DNA of 12,213 bases from Candidatus Competibacteraceae bacterium (GCA_020445005.1 JAGRHM010000269.1:1-12213); one strand, 5' to 3'. Positions 1 through 6,979 are shown, counted from the stretch's first letter. The notes: generated from the letters alone by a model not told the origin. A program made the numbers and translations.

Positions 1-806
1 GGCGAATTCCCAACAACCGGTCCCGACGAATCGCCGAACGTAATCTGGAGTTATGTTTTCCCGAACAGTCGCTTGCCGAGAGAAACCGGCTGTTGCGTCA
101 AAGCCTGATGGAAGCCGGCAAAGGTCTATTGGAACTGGGTCCGTTGTGGCTGTGGCCCAGAGAACGGGTGTTGCAACTCATTCAGGGAGCCGTCGCGGGC
201 GAAGAAACGTTGGCTGAGGCCGTTAACGATAAACGCGGCGTGATGCTGATCGCGCCTCATCTGGGTTGCTGGGAAATAGCGGGCTTGTACTATTCCAGTC
301 GCTATCCAATGACCATTCTTTATCGTCCCAGTCGTCGGGCCGAATTTGATGTGCTCAGTTGCCGGGGTCGAGGCCGGATGGGCGGTCAGGTCATTGCGAC
401 AGATGCCCGAGGTCTTCGTGCTTTACTGAAAGCATTGCAACGGGGTGAGGCACTCGGCATTCTCCCCGATCAGGACATCGGCAGCGATGAGGGCGAGGAA
501 ATCGCCGGGCGGGTGTTCGCGCCATTCTTCGGCATCGCCGCCAGCACCATGACCCTGGTTTCGCGACTGGCGCGAAAAACCGGCGCATTAGTACTTCTCA
601 CCTGGGCCGAGCGCTTGCCGCGCGGCCCAGGCTATATCCTGCATCTGCGCGCCTTACCCGAGGTCGTCGAAGCCGCTACGCTGGCGGAATCCGTCACGGC
701 GTTGAACCAGGGTATTGAAATGGTGATTCGCACCCTTCCCGAACAATATCTATGGGCCTATCGGCGTTTCAGGACACGGCCGCCGGGCGAGGCTAGAATC
801 TATTAA
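1..806 (+). CDS. LpxL/HtrB-family lysophospholipid acyltransferase, 5' end missing
   Basis: The reading frame is open from the left edge (first full codon at position 3), so the gene is truncated at its 5' end and 267 C-terminal residues are visible. A TTG at 93 could be read as a start, but the residues before it already match the family (an RRIAERNLELCFPE stretch like the RRI.R.NL...FPE region of LpxL/HtrB), so it is internal. The catalytic HX4E motif of this acyltransferase superfamily is visible as HLGCWE (codon for His at 258), and a downstream LPDQD motif fits the family. Family members sit in the inner membrane and add a secondary acyl chain to lipid A, or act on related lipids. The N-terminal membrane anchor would be off-window. 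The next gene starts 30 bp downstream, so co-transcription is possible. The exact acyl donor and acceptor cannot be read from the sequence. Confidence 0.88.
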   Translation, partial: RIPNNRSRRIAERNLELCFPEQSLAERNRLLRQSLMEAGKGLLELGPLWLWPRERVLQLIQGAVAGEETLAEAVNDKRGVMLIAPHLGCWEIAGLYYSSRYPMTILYRPSRRAEFDVLSCRGRGRMGGQVIATDARGLRALLKALQRGEALGILPDQDIGSDEGEEIAGRVFAPFFGIAASTMTLVSRLARKTGALVLLTWAERLPRGPGYILHLRALPEVVEAATLAESVTALNQGIEMVIRTLPEQYLWAYRRFRTRPPGEARIY

Positions 807-836
807 CACCCGTTCACATCCATTAAGGAATCCATC

Positions 837-1721
837 ATGATTACTAAATTCGCCTTGTCGTCCGCATTCCTTTTGACCACTGCGCTTGGCATGGCTTCCG
901 CCCAGGCCGCCGATCCACTCATCACTATCAGCACCGGCAAAAGCGGCGGCGGCTACAACACCATCGGCGGGCGGCTGAAAAGCGTGCTGGCTGAGCAAGA
1001 TCAACCCGCCGAGGTGTTGACCAGCGCCGGTTCGCTGGAAAATTTGAATCGCCTTGCCGATCCTGCCAGCCCGGTCAACGTGGGGCTGGCTCAAGCCGAC
1101 GCTCTGAAGTATTACCTCAAGGACCATCCCGGTCTCGCCGACAAGTTCATCAATCTGGGCGAGATCGGTCAGGAGTGTGTATTTATTGTGACCGGCAAGG
1201 ACAGCGCTATTCACAGCGACAGCGACCTGCAGGAAAAGGGCAAAGGCCGGCTGATCGCGGTGCAGTCCCCGAACAGCGGCGTGGCGGTAACCTGGGAATA
1301 TATGACCCTGCTGGAGCCAGCGTTCAAGAACACCGCGCCGGCGTTCGTCGATGGCGCCGAGGCATTGTTGCAACTCAAGAGCGGCGGGAAGTCAAGCAAG
1401 ATCCAAGCGGTCATGGTGGTGCAGAAACCGCTGGCTAAATCCACCGAGATGCAAGTCGTGCTGGAGAATCCCAAGGATTTCCGCCTGGTTCCGGTAAAGG
1501 ACTGGGATTTAAACGACAAACTGCCCGACGGCAGCGCCGTGTACACCTTCGAAGAGGTCACGGTCGCTGAGAAGAAATGGGGATTTGACACCACGGTCGA
1601 CACGATCTGTACGCACGGGTTGATGCTGGCCAATAAAGAGAAGCTGACCGCTGATCAGCGCGCCCGCCTGGCCAAGGTGATGTTGCTGGCCGCCAGTCGG
1701 GTGGTGGGAGAAAGTAATTAA
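837..1721 (+). CDS. Periplasmic TAXI/TRAP-type substrate-binding protein
   Basis: A 294-residue protein with a clear Sec signal peptide: a basic start (MITK), a hydrophobic core, and a likely signal peptidase I site after AQA at about residue 24. The mature N-terminus reads ITISTGKSGGGYNTIGG, close to the ISTG.GGG.Y..GG pattern of TAXI-family solute receptors, followed by NVGLAQADAL, which fits the ligand-binding lobe. TAXI proteins capture small acids or similar ligands in the periplasm and deliver them to a fused TRAP membrane permease. No permease gene lies in the window, so this copy is either an orphan receptor or uses a transporter encoded elsewhere. The start is supported by AAGGA at 825-829, seven bases before the ATG. 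The full length is near the family norm. The ligand is unknown. Confidence 0.72.
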   Translation: MITKFALSSAFLLTTALGMASAQAADPLITISTGKSGGGYNTIGGRLKSVLAEQDQPAEVLTSAGSLENLNRLADPASPVNVGLAQADALKYYLKDHPGLADKFINLGEIGQECVFIVTGKDSAIHSDSDLQEKGKGRLIAVQSPNSGVAVTWEYMTLLEPAFKNTAPAFVDGAEALLQLKSGGKSSKIQAVMVVQKPLAKSTEMQVVLENPKDFRLVPVKDWDLNDKLPDGSAVYTFEEVTVAEKKWGFDTTVDTICTHGLMLANKEKLTADQRARLAKVMLLAASRVVGESN

Positions 1722-1742
1722 CAGGGCGTAATGCCGAATGCC

Positions 1743-1761
1743 GGCGAAATAATCTTTCGCC
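1743..1761 (+). other. Perfect 7-bp hairpin between the TAXI and gamma-subunit genes
   Basis: GGCGAAA (1743-1749) and TTTCGCC (1755-1761) are perfect inverted repeats around a 5-nt loop. The hairpin lies 15 nt before the ATG of the next gene and has no following T-run, so it is not a classical intrinsic terminator. It could separate expression of the two genes, stabilise an mRNA end, or influence translation initiation, since no good Shine-Dalgarno sequence is seen after it. The function is a guess; the inverted repeat itself is certain. Confidence 0.4.
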
Positions 1762-1776
1762 TGGACTGAAACCATC

Positions 1777-2682
1777 ATGCCAACCCTGGAAGCGTTGCGC
1801 CACACGCTGGCCACCGTCGAAGAATTACGCTCCATCGTTCGCACTATGAAAGCGCTGGCGGCAGTCAGTATCCATCAATATGAGCGGGCGGTAAGCGCAC
1901 TGATTGATTATGACCGCGCCGTACGGCAAGGATTAGCGGTGGTGTTGCGCGAACAGGCGGTGAAAAACCAGGCTCAGGGCATGATTTTGCCCGATGAGGC
2001 GCCAGATGTTGTCCCCACAGCGAGCACTCCCTCGGCGATTGGCGTCGTCGCCTTCGGTTCCGATCATGGACTTTGTGGGCGCTTTAACGAAGCGCTAGCC
2101 GAGTATGTCGCAATCACTCTGCGTGACCGTCCGGAAGTGCAGCGCCGAGTGCTGGTAGTGGGCATCCGGCAGGCAGGAGCTCTGGAAGAACAGGGTTTAC
2201 CGGTTCAGCAGGCGTTCTACACACCAAGCGCGGCCAGCGCGATCCAGCAGATCGTACGGCAATTATTGCCCGTGTTGGAACAATGGCAGGAAGCTGGGGT
2301 CATCGAGATTCTGCTCTTTCACAATCGCCATCGAGGCGCAAATAGCCATGAACCAACCTGGGTGCGACTGCTGCCGCTCGATTCTGATGCTCTGAACCGC
2401 GAGGTGCTCTCATCAGCGCATTCCTTGCCCGGTTATGCGATTGATCGGGCTGAATTGCTGGCGGCATTACTTCGGGAATGGCTGTTTGTGGAACTGTTTC
2501 GGGCCTGCGCCGAGTCCCTGGCCAGCGAACACGCCAGTCGGTTGCTGGCCATGCAAACGGCGGAACGCAACATCGCCGACCGCTTGACGGAATTGAACGC
2601 CACTTACCGCCAGCAGCGTCAGGAGGCGATTACCGCTGAATTACTGGATGTAGTGGCCGGTTTCGAGGCGACGCTGGAATAG
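1777..2682 (+). CDS. atpG: F-type (N-ATPase-like) ATP synthase gamma subunit, stand-alone gene
   Basis: A 301-residue homologue of the ATP synthase gamma subunit, the central rotor shaft that couples F1 catalysis to ion flow. The N-terminal helix carries VRTMKALAAVSI, matching the K.MK.VA motif region. The middle contains DHGLCGRFNE, which corresponds to the conserved DRGLCGGFN. The C-terminal helix (ITAELLDVVAGFE, about 284-299) matches the family's ITxEIxEIVxG end. The sequence style, including the N-terminal MPTLEALRHTLATVEEL, resembles the gamma of the alternative Na+-type N-ATPase operons more than housekeeping AtpG; this is recognition from memory, not an alignment. In those operons gamma is normally the last gene after alpha. 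Here the upstream neighbour is a TAXI protein and the downstream one is surE, so the gene is detached. The ATG at 1777 is chosen because the family N-terminus begins there, although no strong ribosome-binding site precedes it. Confidence 0.85.
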   Translation: MPTLEALRHTLATVEELRSIVRTMKALAAVSIHQYERAVSALIDYDRAVRQGLAVVLREQAVKNQAQGMILPDEAPDVVPTASTPSAIGVVAFGSDHGLCGRFNEALAEYVAITLRDRPEVQRRVLVVGIRQAGALEEQGLPVQQAFYTPSAASAIQQIVRQLLPVLEQWQEAGVIEILLFHNRHRGANSHEPTWVRLLPLDSDALNREVLSSAHSLPGYAIDRAELLAALLREWLFVELFRACAESLASEHASRLLAMQTAERNIADRLTELNATYRQQRQEAITAELLDVVAGFEATLE

Positions 2683-2829
2683 AAATCACTATGCTGTTTG
2701 CATTTCACTAAACCGTCATGCCAATGAAAATAACGCGCCTGATGATAGTTGGCCAAGCATCGCATTAAACGCGACCATCTACCAACCACTTTGATAAGCT
2801 ATCCAGCAGTAGCCATAGACTAGGACAAT

Positions 2830-3603
2830 ATGCAAATCCTGATCAGTAACGACGATGGTTATCAAGCGCCGGGGCTACGCTGCCTGGCGGAAGCCCTGAG
2901 CGAATTGGCGGACATTGTGGTGGTTGCGCCCGACCGCGACCGCAGCGGCGCCAGCAACTCGCTAACCCTGAAGAGTCCTCTGTACATCACCCATCATGAC
3001 AACGGGTTCTACAGTGTTGAAGGCACGCCAACCGACTGCGTTCATGTCGCCATCACGGGTTTACTGGAGCGGGATCCGGACATGGTGGTGTCCGGCATCA
3101 ATAACGGCCCCAATCTGGGCGATGACGTTATCTACTCTGGCACCGTAGCGGCAGCGATGGAAGGTCGTTTCCTAGGATTGCCCGCTATCGCGATCTCACA
3201 AGCTTCTTATCAACCACAGCACTTGGCAACCGCAGCCCGCGTCGCAGTCTGGCTGGTCAACCGCTTGCAAGAGCGATCGCTCCCCCCCGACACCATCCTG
3301 AACGTCAACGTCCCCGACCGGCCCTGGGAAGAACTGTCTGGCTTTCAAACGACGCGCCTGGGTCATCGGCACAAGTGGGAGCCGGTCATCAAAAGCGCCG
3401 ATCCGCGCGGTCGCCCCATCTACTGGATCGGCCCCGCCGGGCCGGAACAAGAGGCCGGCCCCGGTACTGACTTTCATGCGGTGCGCGCTGGTTATGTCTC
3501 AATTACCCCGTTGCAAGTTGATCTGACCCGGCATGGCGCGATCGATACCTTAAGTCAGTGGCTGAGCGAAAAACCGCCGCAAATTACTCAATATGGACGA
3601 TGA
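2830..3603 (+). CDS. surE: 5'/3'-nucleotidase SurE
   Basis: A 257-residue protein (about 253 in E. coli) that removes phosphate from nucleoside 5'- and 3'-monophosphates and can act on short polyphosphate. It works in the cytoplasm as a metal-dependent oligomer and is linked to stationary-phase survival. The metal-binding residues are all in place at the E. coli positions: D8 and D9 in ISNDDG, S39 in DRDRSGAS, and N91 in [12 protein letters not shown]. The start is supported by AGGA at 2822-2825 just before the ATG. A 147-bp gap separates it from the gamma-subunit gene, so it probably has its own promoter, though no convincing -35/-10 pair was found. In many Gammaproteobacteria the order is surE-pcm-nlpD-rpoS. 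Here rpoS follows directly after 264 bp, with pcm and nlpD absent. Confidence 0.97.
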   Translation: MQILISNDDGYQAPGLRCLAEALSELADIVVVAPDRDRSGASNSLTLKSPLYITHHDNGFYSVEGTPTDCVHVAITGLLERDPDMVVSGINNGPNLGDDVIYSGTVAAAMEGRFLGLPAIAISQASYQPQHLATAARVAVWLVNRLQERSLPPDTILNVNVPDRPWEELSGFQTTRLGHRHKWEPVIKSADPRGRPIYWIGPAGPEQEAGPGTDFHAVRAGYVSITPLQVDLTRHGAIDTLSQWLSEKPPQITQYGR

Positions 3604-3774
3604 CGTTCAAGATTTTTACATTCCAATGGTAGACTTGGCGCTTTGGAAAGGCTTATTATCGCTAGGCATTTTGTAGTGCGGAGCAGGGAAGACATTGTCC
3701 GCGTTTTTAGCCGTGAACAAAAGTGAACGGCGGCGCCTTCATCATCATTCAATGAATGTGGGTTGCCTGGCATT

Positions 3775-3823
3775 AAAAAAACAATAAACAAAGACGCAGC
3801 CGACCGTTTTCCGGCCCGGCGTC
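3775..3823 (+). promoter_or_regulatory. rpoS leader: A-rich (AAN) tract and hairpin
   Basis: The 264 bp between surE and rpoS hold no convincing gene. About 90 nt before the rpoS ATG lies an A7 run (3775-3781) that continues as AAA-AAC-AAT-AAA (3777-3788), an (AAN)4 pattern. In E. coli rpoS, an (AAN)4 element plus an A6 run in the leader bind Hfq and allow small-RNA activation (established knowledge). Immediately downstream is a hairpin: GACGC (3793-3797) pairs with GCGTC (3819-3823), and the inner GCCG (3799-3802) pairs with CGGC (3812-3815). A second small inverted repeat, GCCGT/ACGGC, lies at 3710-3714 and 3727-3731. The sequence features are visible; a role in Hfq or sRNA control is inference. 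A TATTAT at 3654-3659 could be a -10 element but lacks a well-spaced -35. Confidence 0.4.
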
Positions 3824-3855
3824 AACAGTGAAGTTCCACCAAGCGAAGTGTGTCG

Positions 3856-3861
3856 AGGAGG
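3856..3861 (+). promoter_or_regulatory. Ribosome-binding site that sets the rpoS start
   Basis: A perfect AGGAGG lies 6 nt before the ATG at 3868. A GTG at 3850 is in frame and would give six more residues, but the Shine-Dalgarno sequence would then lie inside the coding region, so the ATG is the better start. Confidence 0.8.
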
Positions 3862-3867
3862 TTATCG

Positions 3868-4896
3868 ATGTCCCGACGGATCAGTGCCTGTCTGGAAGAA
3901 GCAGTCGTTTGTGACGACGAACTGATCATGGAAGATCACCTGTTGGACGAGGACAAGCTGGAAGAAGATGACGACAACGAAATCGTCGCTGGAAATGAAG
4001 AATTACAGGAAGTCGCGGATCCGGTCTGGTCATGCCCCACCGCGACCGCTCCCCGTGAAGTGACCCTGGAGGAATTGGACGCTACTCGCATGTATTTGAG
4101 CGAAATTGGCTTCTCTCCTCTGCTGACCGCTCAGGAAGAAGTGTATTTCGCCCGCTTGGCCATCCAGGGCGATGCCGCCGCCCGCAACCGTATGGTTGAA
4201 AGCAACCTGCGATTAGTGGTCAAAATTGCCCGCCGCTACATGAACCGGGGCCTTAGCCTGCTTGATCTGATCGAGGAAGGCAATCTAGGGCTCATTCACG
4301 CCGTTGAAAAGTTTGATCCTGAACGCGGCTTCCGGTTCTCAACCTACGCGACTTGGTGGATTCGGCAAACGATCGAACGGGCGCTGATGAACCAGACTCG
4401 CACCATTCGCCTGCCGATCCATATCATTAAGGAAATCAATGGCTATTTGCGGACTGCGCGTCAGTTGACACAGACCCTGGATCACGAACCCGGCACCGAG
4501 GAAATCGCTCAGGCCATGGGCAAGTCGGTGGCGGAAGTGAAGCGAATGCTGCAGCTCAATGAACGAGTTGCCTCGGTGGACACCCCCATTGGCAAGGATG
4601 AAGACCGTTCGTTGCTGGACGCCATTCCCGATGACAACAACACCGATCCTTCACAACTGTTGCAAGATGCCGACCTCAACGAAAAGCTGGAATCCTGGCT
4701 CGATCAGTTGAATGACAAGCAGCGGACCGTGGTAAAGCGGCGGTTTGGACTCTGCGGGCAGGAAAAAGCGACTCTGGAGCAAGTCGGCAACGAAATCGGC
4801 GTGACCCGGGAGCGAGTACGCCAAATTCAGATTGATGCTTTGCGGCGACTGCGCAAGATTCTGGAAGGCGAAGGGTTTTGCCAAGATTTCCTGTAA
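3868..4896 (+). CDS. rpoS: RNA polymerase sigma factor RpoS (sigma-38)
   Basis: A 342-residue sigma-70-family group 2 factor that directs RNA polymerase to stationary-phase and general stress promoters. An acidic, variable N-terminus (about 15-55) precedes region 1.2 ([17 protein letters not shown], from 71). Region 2 carries [30 protein letters not shown] and [16 protein letters not shown] (about 111-172). Region 3 starts with [22 protein letters not shown]188 there corresponds to E. coli K173, the residue needed for RssB-directed proteolysis. Region 4.2 has the helix-turn-helix [21 protein letters not shown] (about 301-321). The EVYFARLA and YLRTARQL stretches identify RpoS rather than RpoD or RpoH, and the length is slightly above the usual 330. 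The position just after surE supports the assignment. Retention of the lysine suggests RssB/ClpXP-type turnover could operate, but rssB is not in the window. Confidence 0.95.
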   Translation: MSRRISACLEEAVVCDDELIMEDHLLDEDKLEEDDDNEIVAGNEELQEVADPVWSCPTATAPREVTLEELDATRMYLSEIGFSPLLTAQEEVYFARLAIQGDAAARNRMVESNLRLVVKIARRYMNRGLSLLDLIEEGNLGLIHAVEKFDPERGFRFSTYATWWIRQTIERALMNQTRTIRLPIHIIKEINGYLRTARQLTQTLDHEPGTEEIAQAMGKSVAEVKRMLQLNERVASVDTPIGKDEDRSLLDAIPDDNNTDPSQLLQDADLNEKLESWLDQLNDKQRTVVKRRFGLCGQEKATLEQVGNEIGVTRERVRQIQIDALRRLRKILEGEGFCQDFL

Positions 4897-4906
4897 ACGG
4901 TTAACG

Positions 4907-4937
4907 TTCCCGTTCTGACTCTCCAGCAGAACGGGGA
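4907..4937. terminator. Hairpin between convergent rpoS and DUF498 genes
   Basis: CCCGTTCTG (4909-4917) and CAGAACGGG (4927-4935) form a perfect 9-bp stem with a 9-nt loop, extendable by one G-T wobble and one T-A pair. It begins 10 nt after the rpoS stop codon and lies 20 nt from the end of the oppositely oriented gene, the expected site for a shared terminator. No T-run follows on either strand, so it may be a weak terminator or an mRNA 3'-end stabiliser. Confidence 0.5.
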
Positions 4938-4956
4938 TGAAGATCGCTGAAAACAA

Positions 4957-5337
4957 TTAGTCACTGCCAATCATCAGCAATGCTGCTGCGACCCGGCGGT
5001 CCTCCAGCATGATCACGTTGTAGGTCCGGCAAGCGGCGGCGGTGTCCATGATTTCAACGCCGACCCCTTGCGCCAGTAGCGATTGGGTCAATTTGGGTCG
5101 TGGAAAACGTTGTTGATCACCGGTCCCCAGCAATACAATTTCCGGCGCCAGCGTCATGATCACCGCGAAGTGTTGTTCTTCCAGATCGGCGAACATCTGG
5201 GGCGGCCAATCGGTGACCAGTTGGTCGGGAGTCACGATCACGCTGCGGCGGATTTGTTGCTCATTGACATGAATCCAGCCTGGTCCATAGCTTTTGATGA
5301 AATATTTACTTGTGTCGGTGTCGAGACTGAAGCGCAT
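4957..5337 (-). CDS. Mth938/DUF498 domain protein (NDUFAF3-like family)
   Basis: A 126-residue single-domain protein, the usual length for the Mth938 family. It shows the family pattern: an early YGPGWIHVN strand, RRSVIVTP, then PEIVLLGTGDQQRFP and a C-terminal TAAACRTYNVIMLEDRRVAA segment. The fold is a small alpha/beta domain shared with mitochondrial NDUFAF3, a complex I assembly factor. The bacterial function is not established; a role in respiratory complex assembly is only suggested by the eukaryotic relative. The start ATG has AGGGA about six bases upstream. The gene is convergent with rpoS and divergent from the MBL-fold gene, so it is probably transcribed alone from the 5338-5489 region. 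No catalytic residues can be assigned. Confidence 0.82.
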   Translation of the reverse strand: MRFSLDTDTSKYFIKSYGPGWIHVNEQQIRRSVIVTPDQLVTDWPPQMFADLEEQHFAVIMTLAPEIVLLGTGDQQRFPRPKLTQSLLAQGVGVEIMDTAAACRTYNVIMLEDRRVAAALLMIGSD

Positions 5338-5369
5338 GAAAAATCCCTCTGAACCTCGGAAAAGGGACC

Positions 5370-5385
5370 CGCAAGTCGGCTTGCG
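5370..5385. promoter_or_regulatory. Palindrome in the divergent promoter region
   Basis: CGCAAG (5370-5375) and CTTGCG (5380-5385) form a perfect 6-bp inverted repeat around TCGG. It lies in the 152-bp gap between the divergent DUF498 and MBL-fold genes, about 33 bp upstream of the DUF498 start. It could be a regulator-binding site or a hairpin in the DUF498 leader. No promoter elements could be assigned with confidence in this gap. Confidence 0.3.
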
Positions 5386-5489
5386 CCAGACTTACTAATC
5401 CACTGTATTCGCCATTCAGAGTCGTCGTCGTAGTGAATGTTCCAACGTCACGCTGCGCACTCTCTGCGCTTCACGTGTGAGAATCCAAG

Positions 5490-6188
5490 ATGACCGAGAC
5501 TGCTCCTTACACCATTCACGCCCTGGAACTGGGGCGCATGAGCAATTTTATCTACGTGATCCATGACCACGCCACCGATCGCGCGGCGGTGGTCGACCCC
5601 GCCTGGGACGTGCCGATGATTCTGGCTGCTACAGAGCGGCGTAGTTTGCGGATCACCGATATTCTACTGACCCACAGCCATTTCGATCATATCAACGGCG
5701 TCGAAGCATTGTTGAACGCCAGCGATGCCCAGTTGCATCTGCTCCGGGCCGAGGCGACATTCTGGAATCACTATCTGGATTTGCCGACTCTACATGAGGG
5801 TGGCGACCGCATTCAGTTGGGCGAAACCACGATTGAAATTCTGCACACGCCAGGGCATACCCCGGGTTCGGCCTGCTATCGGCTGGGTGATCAAGTGTTG
5901 ACCGGCGATACCTTGTTCGTGTTTGGCTGTGGGCGCTGCGACCTGCGCGGCGGCGATCCCGAGCAGATGTATCAAAGCCTGCGCCGACTGAGCGAGCGGT
6001 TGCCTAGCGATACGCTGATTCGCCCTGGTCATAATTACGGTATTACGCCGACCTCGACCATGCTGGAACAACTGGACGGCAATCCCTTCCTGCATTTTGA
6101 TAACAGTCCGGGCTTTGTCGAATACCGGATGCATCTACACGACCGCGAGGAGCCTTACCAACCGGAGCCACACCCGCATCGACACTGA
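5490..6188 (+). CDS. MBL-fold metallo-hydrolase (glyoxalase II / ETHE1-like)
   Basis: A 232-residue metallo-beta-lactamase-fold enzyme with the full set of binuclear metal ligands: H62, H64, D66 and H67 in THSHFDH, H123 in PGHTPGS, D140 in TGDT, and H181 in RPGHNYG. The GCGRCDLRGG segment after D140 resembles the GCGR.DF.GG of ETHE1-type persulfide dioxygenases and of short glyoxalase II-like proteins. The long substrate-binding C-terminal domain of classical GloB is absent. Plausible activities are thioester hydrolysis (S-lactoylglutathione-like) or persulfide oxidation, and the sequence alone does not decide. The C-terminus is His/Pro-rich (EPHPHRH). The start ATG has only a weak GAGAA upstream. 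trmO begins 10 bp after the stop codon, so the two form a probable operon. Confidence 0.85.
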   Translation: MTETAPYTIHALELGRMSNFIYVIHDHATDRAAVVDPAWDVPMILAATERRSLRITDILLTHSHFDHINGVEALLNASDAQLHLLRAEATFWNHYLDLPTLHEGGDRIQLGETTIEILHTPGHTPGSACYRLGDQVLTGDTLFVFGCGRCDLRGGDPEQMYQSLRRLSERLPSDTLIRPGHNYGITPTSTMLEQLDGNPFLHFDNSPGFVEYRMHLHDREEPYQPEPHPHRH

Positions 6189-6198
6189 TCGGAAAACC

Positions 6199-6900
6199 GT
6201 GTTCACGTTTGAACCGATTGGTATCGTCCGTTCCTGTTTCCGCGAAAAATTCGGCATTCCCCGTCAACCGGGGCTGGTTCCGGCGGCGCAGGCGACGCTG
6301 GAACTGCTCCCGCCTTATGCACAACCGGCCGCCGTCCGTGGGCTGCAGGATTTTTCCCATCTGTGGCTGTTGTTCGTGTTTCACGGCTTGCCCAAGGGCC
6401 GCTGGCAACCGACCGTGCGACCGCCGCGTCTGGGCGGTAATCGGCGACTGGGCGTATTTGCGACCCGCTCCCCTTTTCGACCGAATCCTCTGGGACTCTC
6501 CGCGGTCAGGCTGGAACGGATCGTGGTCGGTTCTAGTCACATCACGCTGCATCTGGCAGGGGTGGATCTGCTTGACGGAACGCCGGTGCTGGATATCAAG
6601 CCTTATGTGCCCTATGCCGACTATCTCCCTGCCGCCACGGGCGGTTTCGCGCCTGAAGCGCCTAAAGCGGAACGGGTCGTCGAGTTCAGCCCCCAGGCAA
6701 CGGCGTTTTGCGCGAATTGGCCCGAGGATGATTTGCGTGAATTGATCACGCAGATTCTGCGCCAGGATCCGCGCCCGGCTTATGCACGGGGATCAGGCGA
6801 TGCTGCACCGCAACTGTATGGCATGAAGCTTTATGATCTTGATGTGAGATGGGAAGTGCTGGATGGAATAACTTATGTGATGGAGATTTTTAAGTTTTAA
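6199..6900 (+). CDS. trmO: tRNA (t6A37-N6)-methyltransferase TrmO (TsaA family)
   Basis: A 233-residue protein (E. coli TrmO is 235) that uses S-adenosylmethionine to methylate N6 of t6A37 in threonine tRNAs, giving m6t6A next to the anticodon. Family motifs are in order: FEPIGIVRS (4-12), PRQPGLV (21-27), DFSHLWLLFVFH (51-62), the signature RRLGVFATRSPFRPNPLGLS (82-101), LLDGTPVLDIKPYVPYAD (about 124-141), and DPRPAY in the small C-terminal domain. The frame is open back to an ATG at 6097, but that extension lies inside the MBL-fold gene and has no family similarity. The GTG at 6199 gives the expected N-terminus and has GGAAAA just before it. The last residues, IFKF, and the stop codon are encoded by the heptamer repeat that starts here. 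Confidence 0.93.
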   Translation: MFTFEPIGIVRSCFREKFGIPRQPGLVPAAQATLELLPPYAQPAAVRGLQDFSHLWLLFVFHGLPKGRWQPTVRPPRLGGNRRLGVFATRSPFRPNPLGLSAVRLERIVVGSSHITLHLAGVDLLDGTPVLDIKPYVPYADYLPAATGGFAPEAPKAERVVEFSPQATAFCANWPEDDLRELITQILRQDPRPAYARGSGDAAPQLYGMKLYDLDVRWEVLDGITYVMEIFKF

Positions 6901-6947
6901 ATTTTAGGTTTTAAGTTTTAAGTTTTAAGTTTTAAGTTTTAAGTTTT
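6888..6947. repeat. TTTTAAG heptanucleotide tandem repeat
   Basis: Five perfect TTTTAAG units run from 6909 to 6943, preceded by one perfect and two variant units (6888-6894 TTTTAAG, 6895-6901 TTTTAAA, 6902-6908 TTTTAGG) and followed by a partial TTTT. The array is AT-only apart from the G, in strong contrast to the GC-rich surroundings. It overlaps the last codons and the stop codon of trmO. Such arrays are prone to copy-number change by slippage. Expansion after the stop would not alter the protein. Confidence 0.92.
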
Positions 6948-6979
6948 CTGTAATATTCCAAGAACTACCATGAATATTT

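Noticed and set aside
93..806. TTG at 93 as the true start of the acyltransferase
   Set aside because: The frame is open to the left edge and the residues before 93 match the LpxL/HtrB family, so the gene continues off-window.
750..1373. 207-codon minus-strand open frame
   Set aside because: It lies opposite the TAXI gene and the end of the acyltransferase gene, and its translation resembles no family I recognise. It is a GC-rich shadow.
2791..2821. TTGATA...ATAGAC as a surE promoter
   Set aside because: The transcription start would fall on or after the surE ribosome-binding site at 2822-2825.
3588..3791. 67-codon minus-strand frame in the surE-rpoS gap, as a small gene or an nlpD/pcm remnant
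   Set aside because: It shows no similarity to Pcm or NlpD in either direction and has no good ribosome-binding site; it covers the leader region.
3850..3867. GTG at 3850 as the rpoS start
   Set aside because: The perfect AGGAGG at 3856-3861 serves the ATG at 3868 and would be inside the coding region otherwise.
6097..6198. N-terminal extension of TrmO from the ATG at 6097
   Set aside because: The extension is an overlap with the MBL-fold gene in another frame and lacks family similarity; homologues begin around the GTG at 6199.
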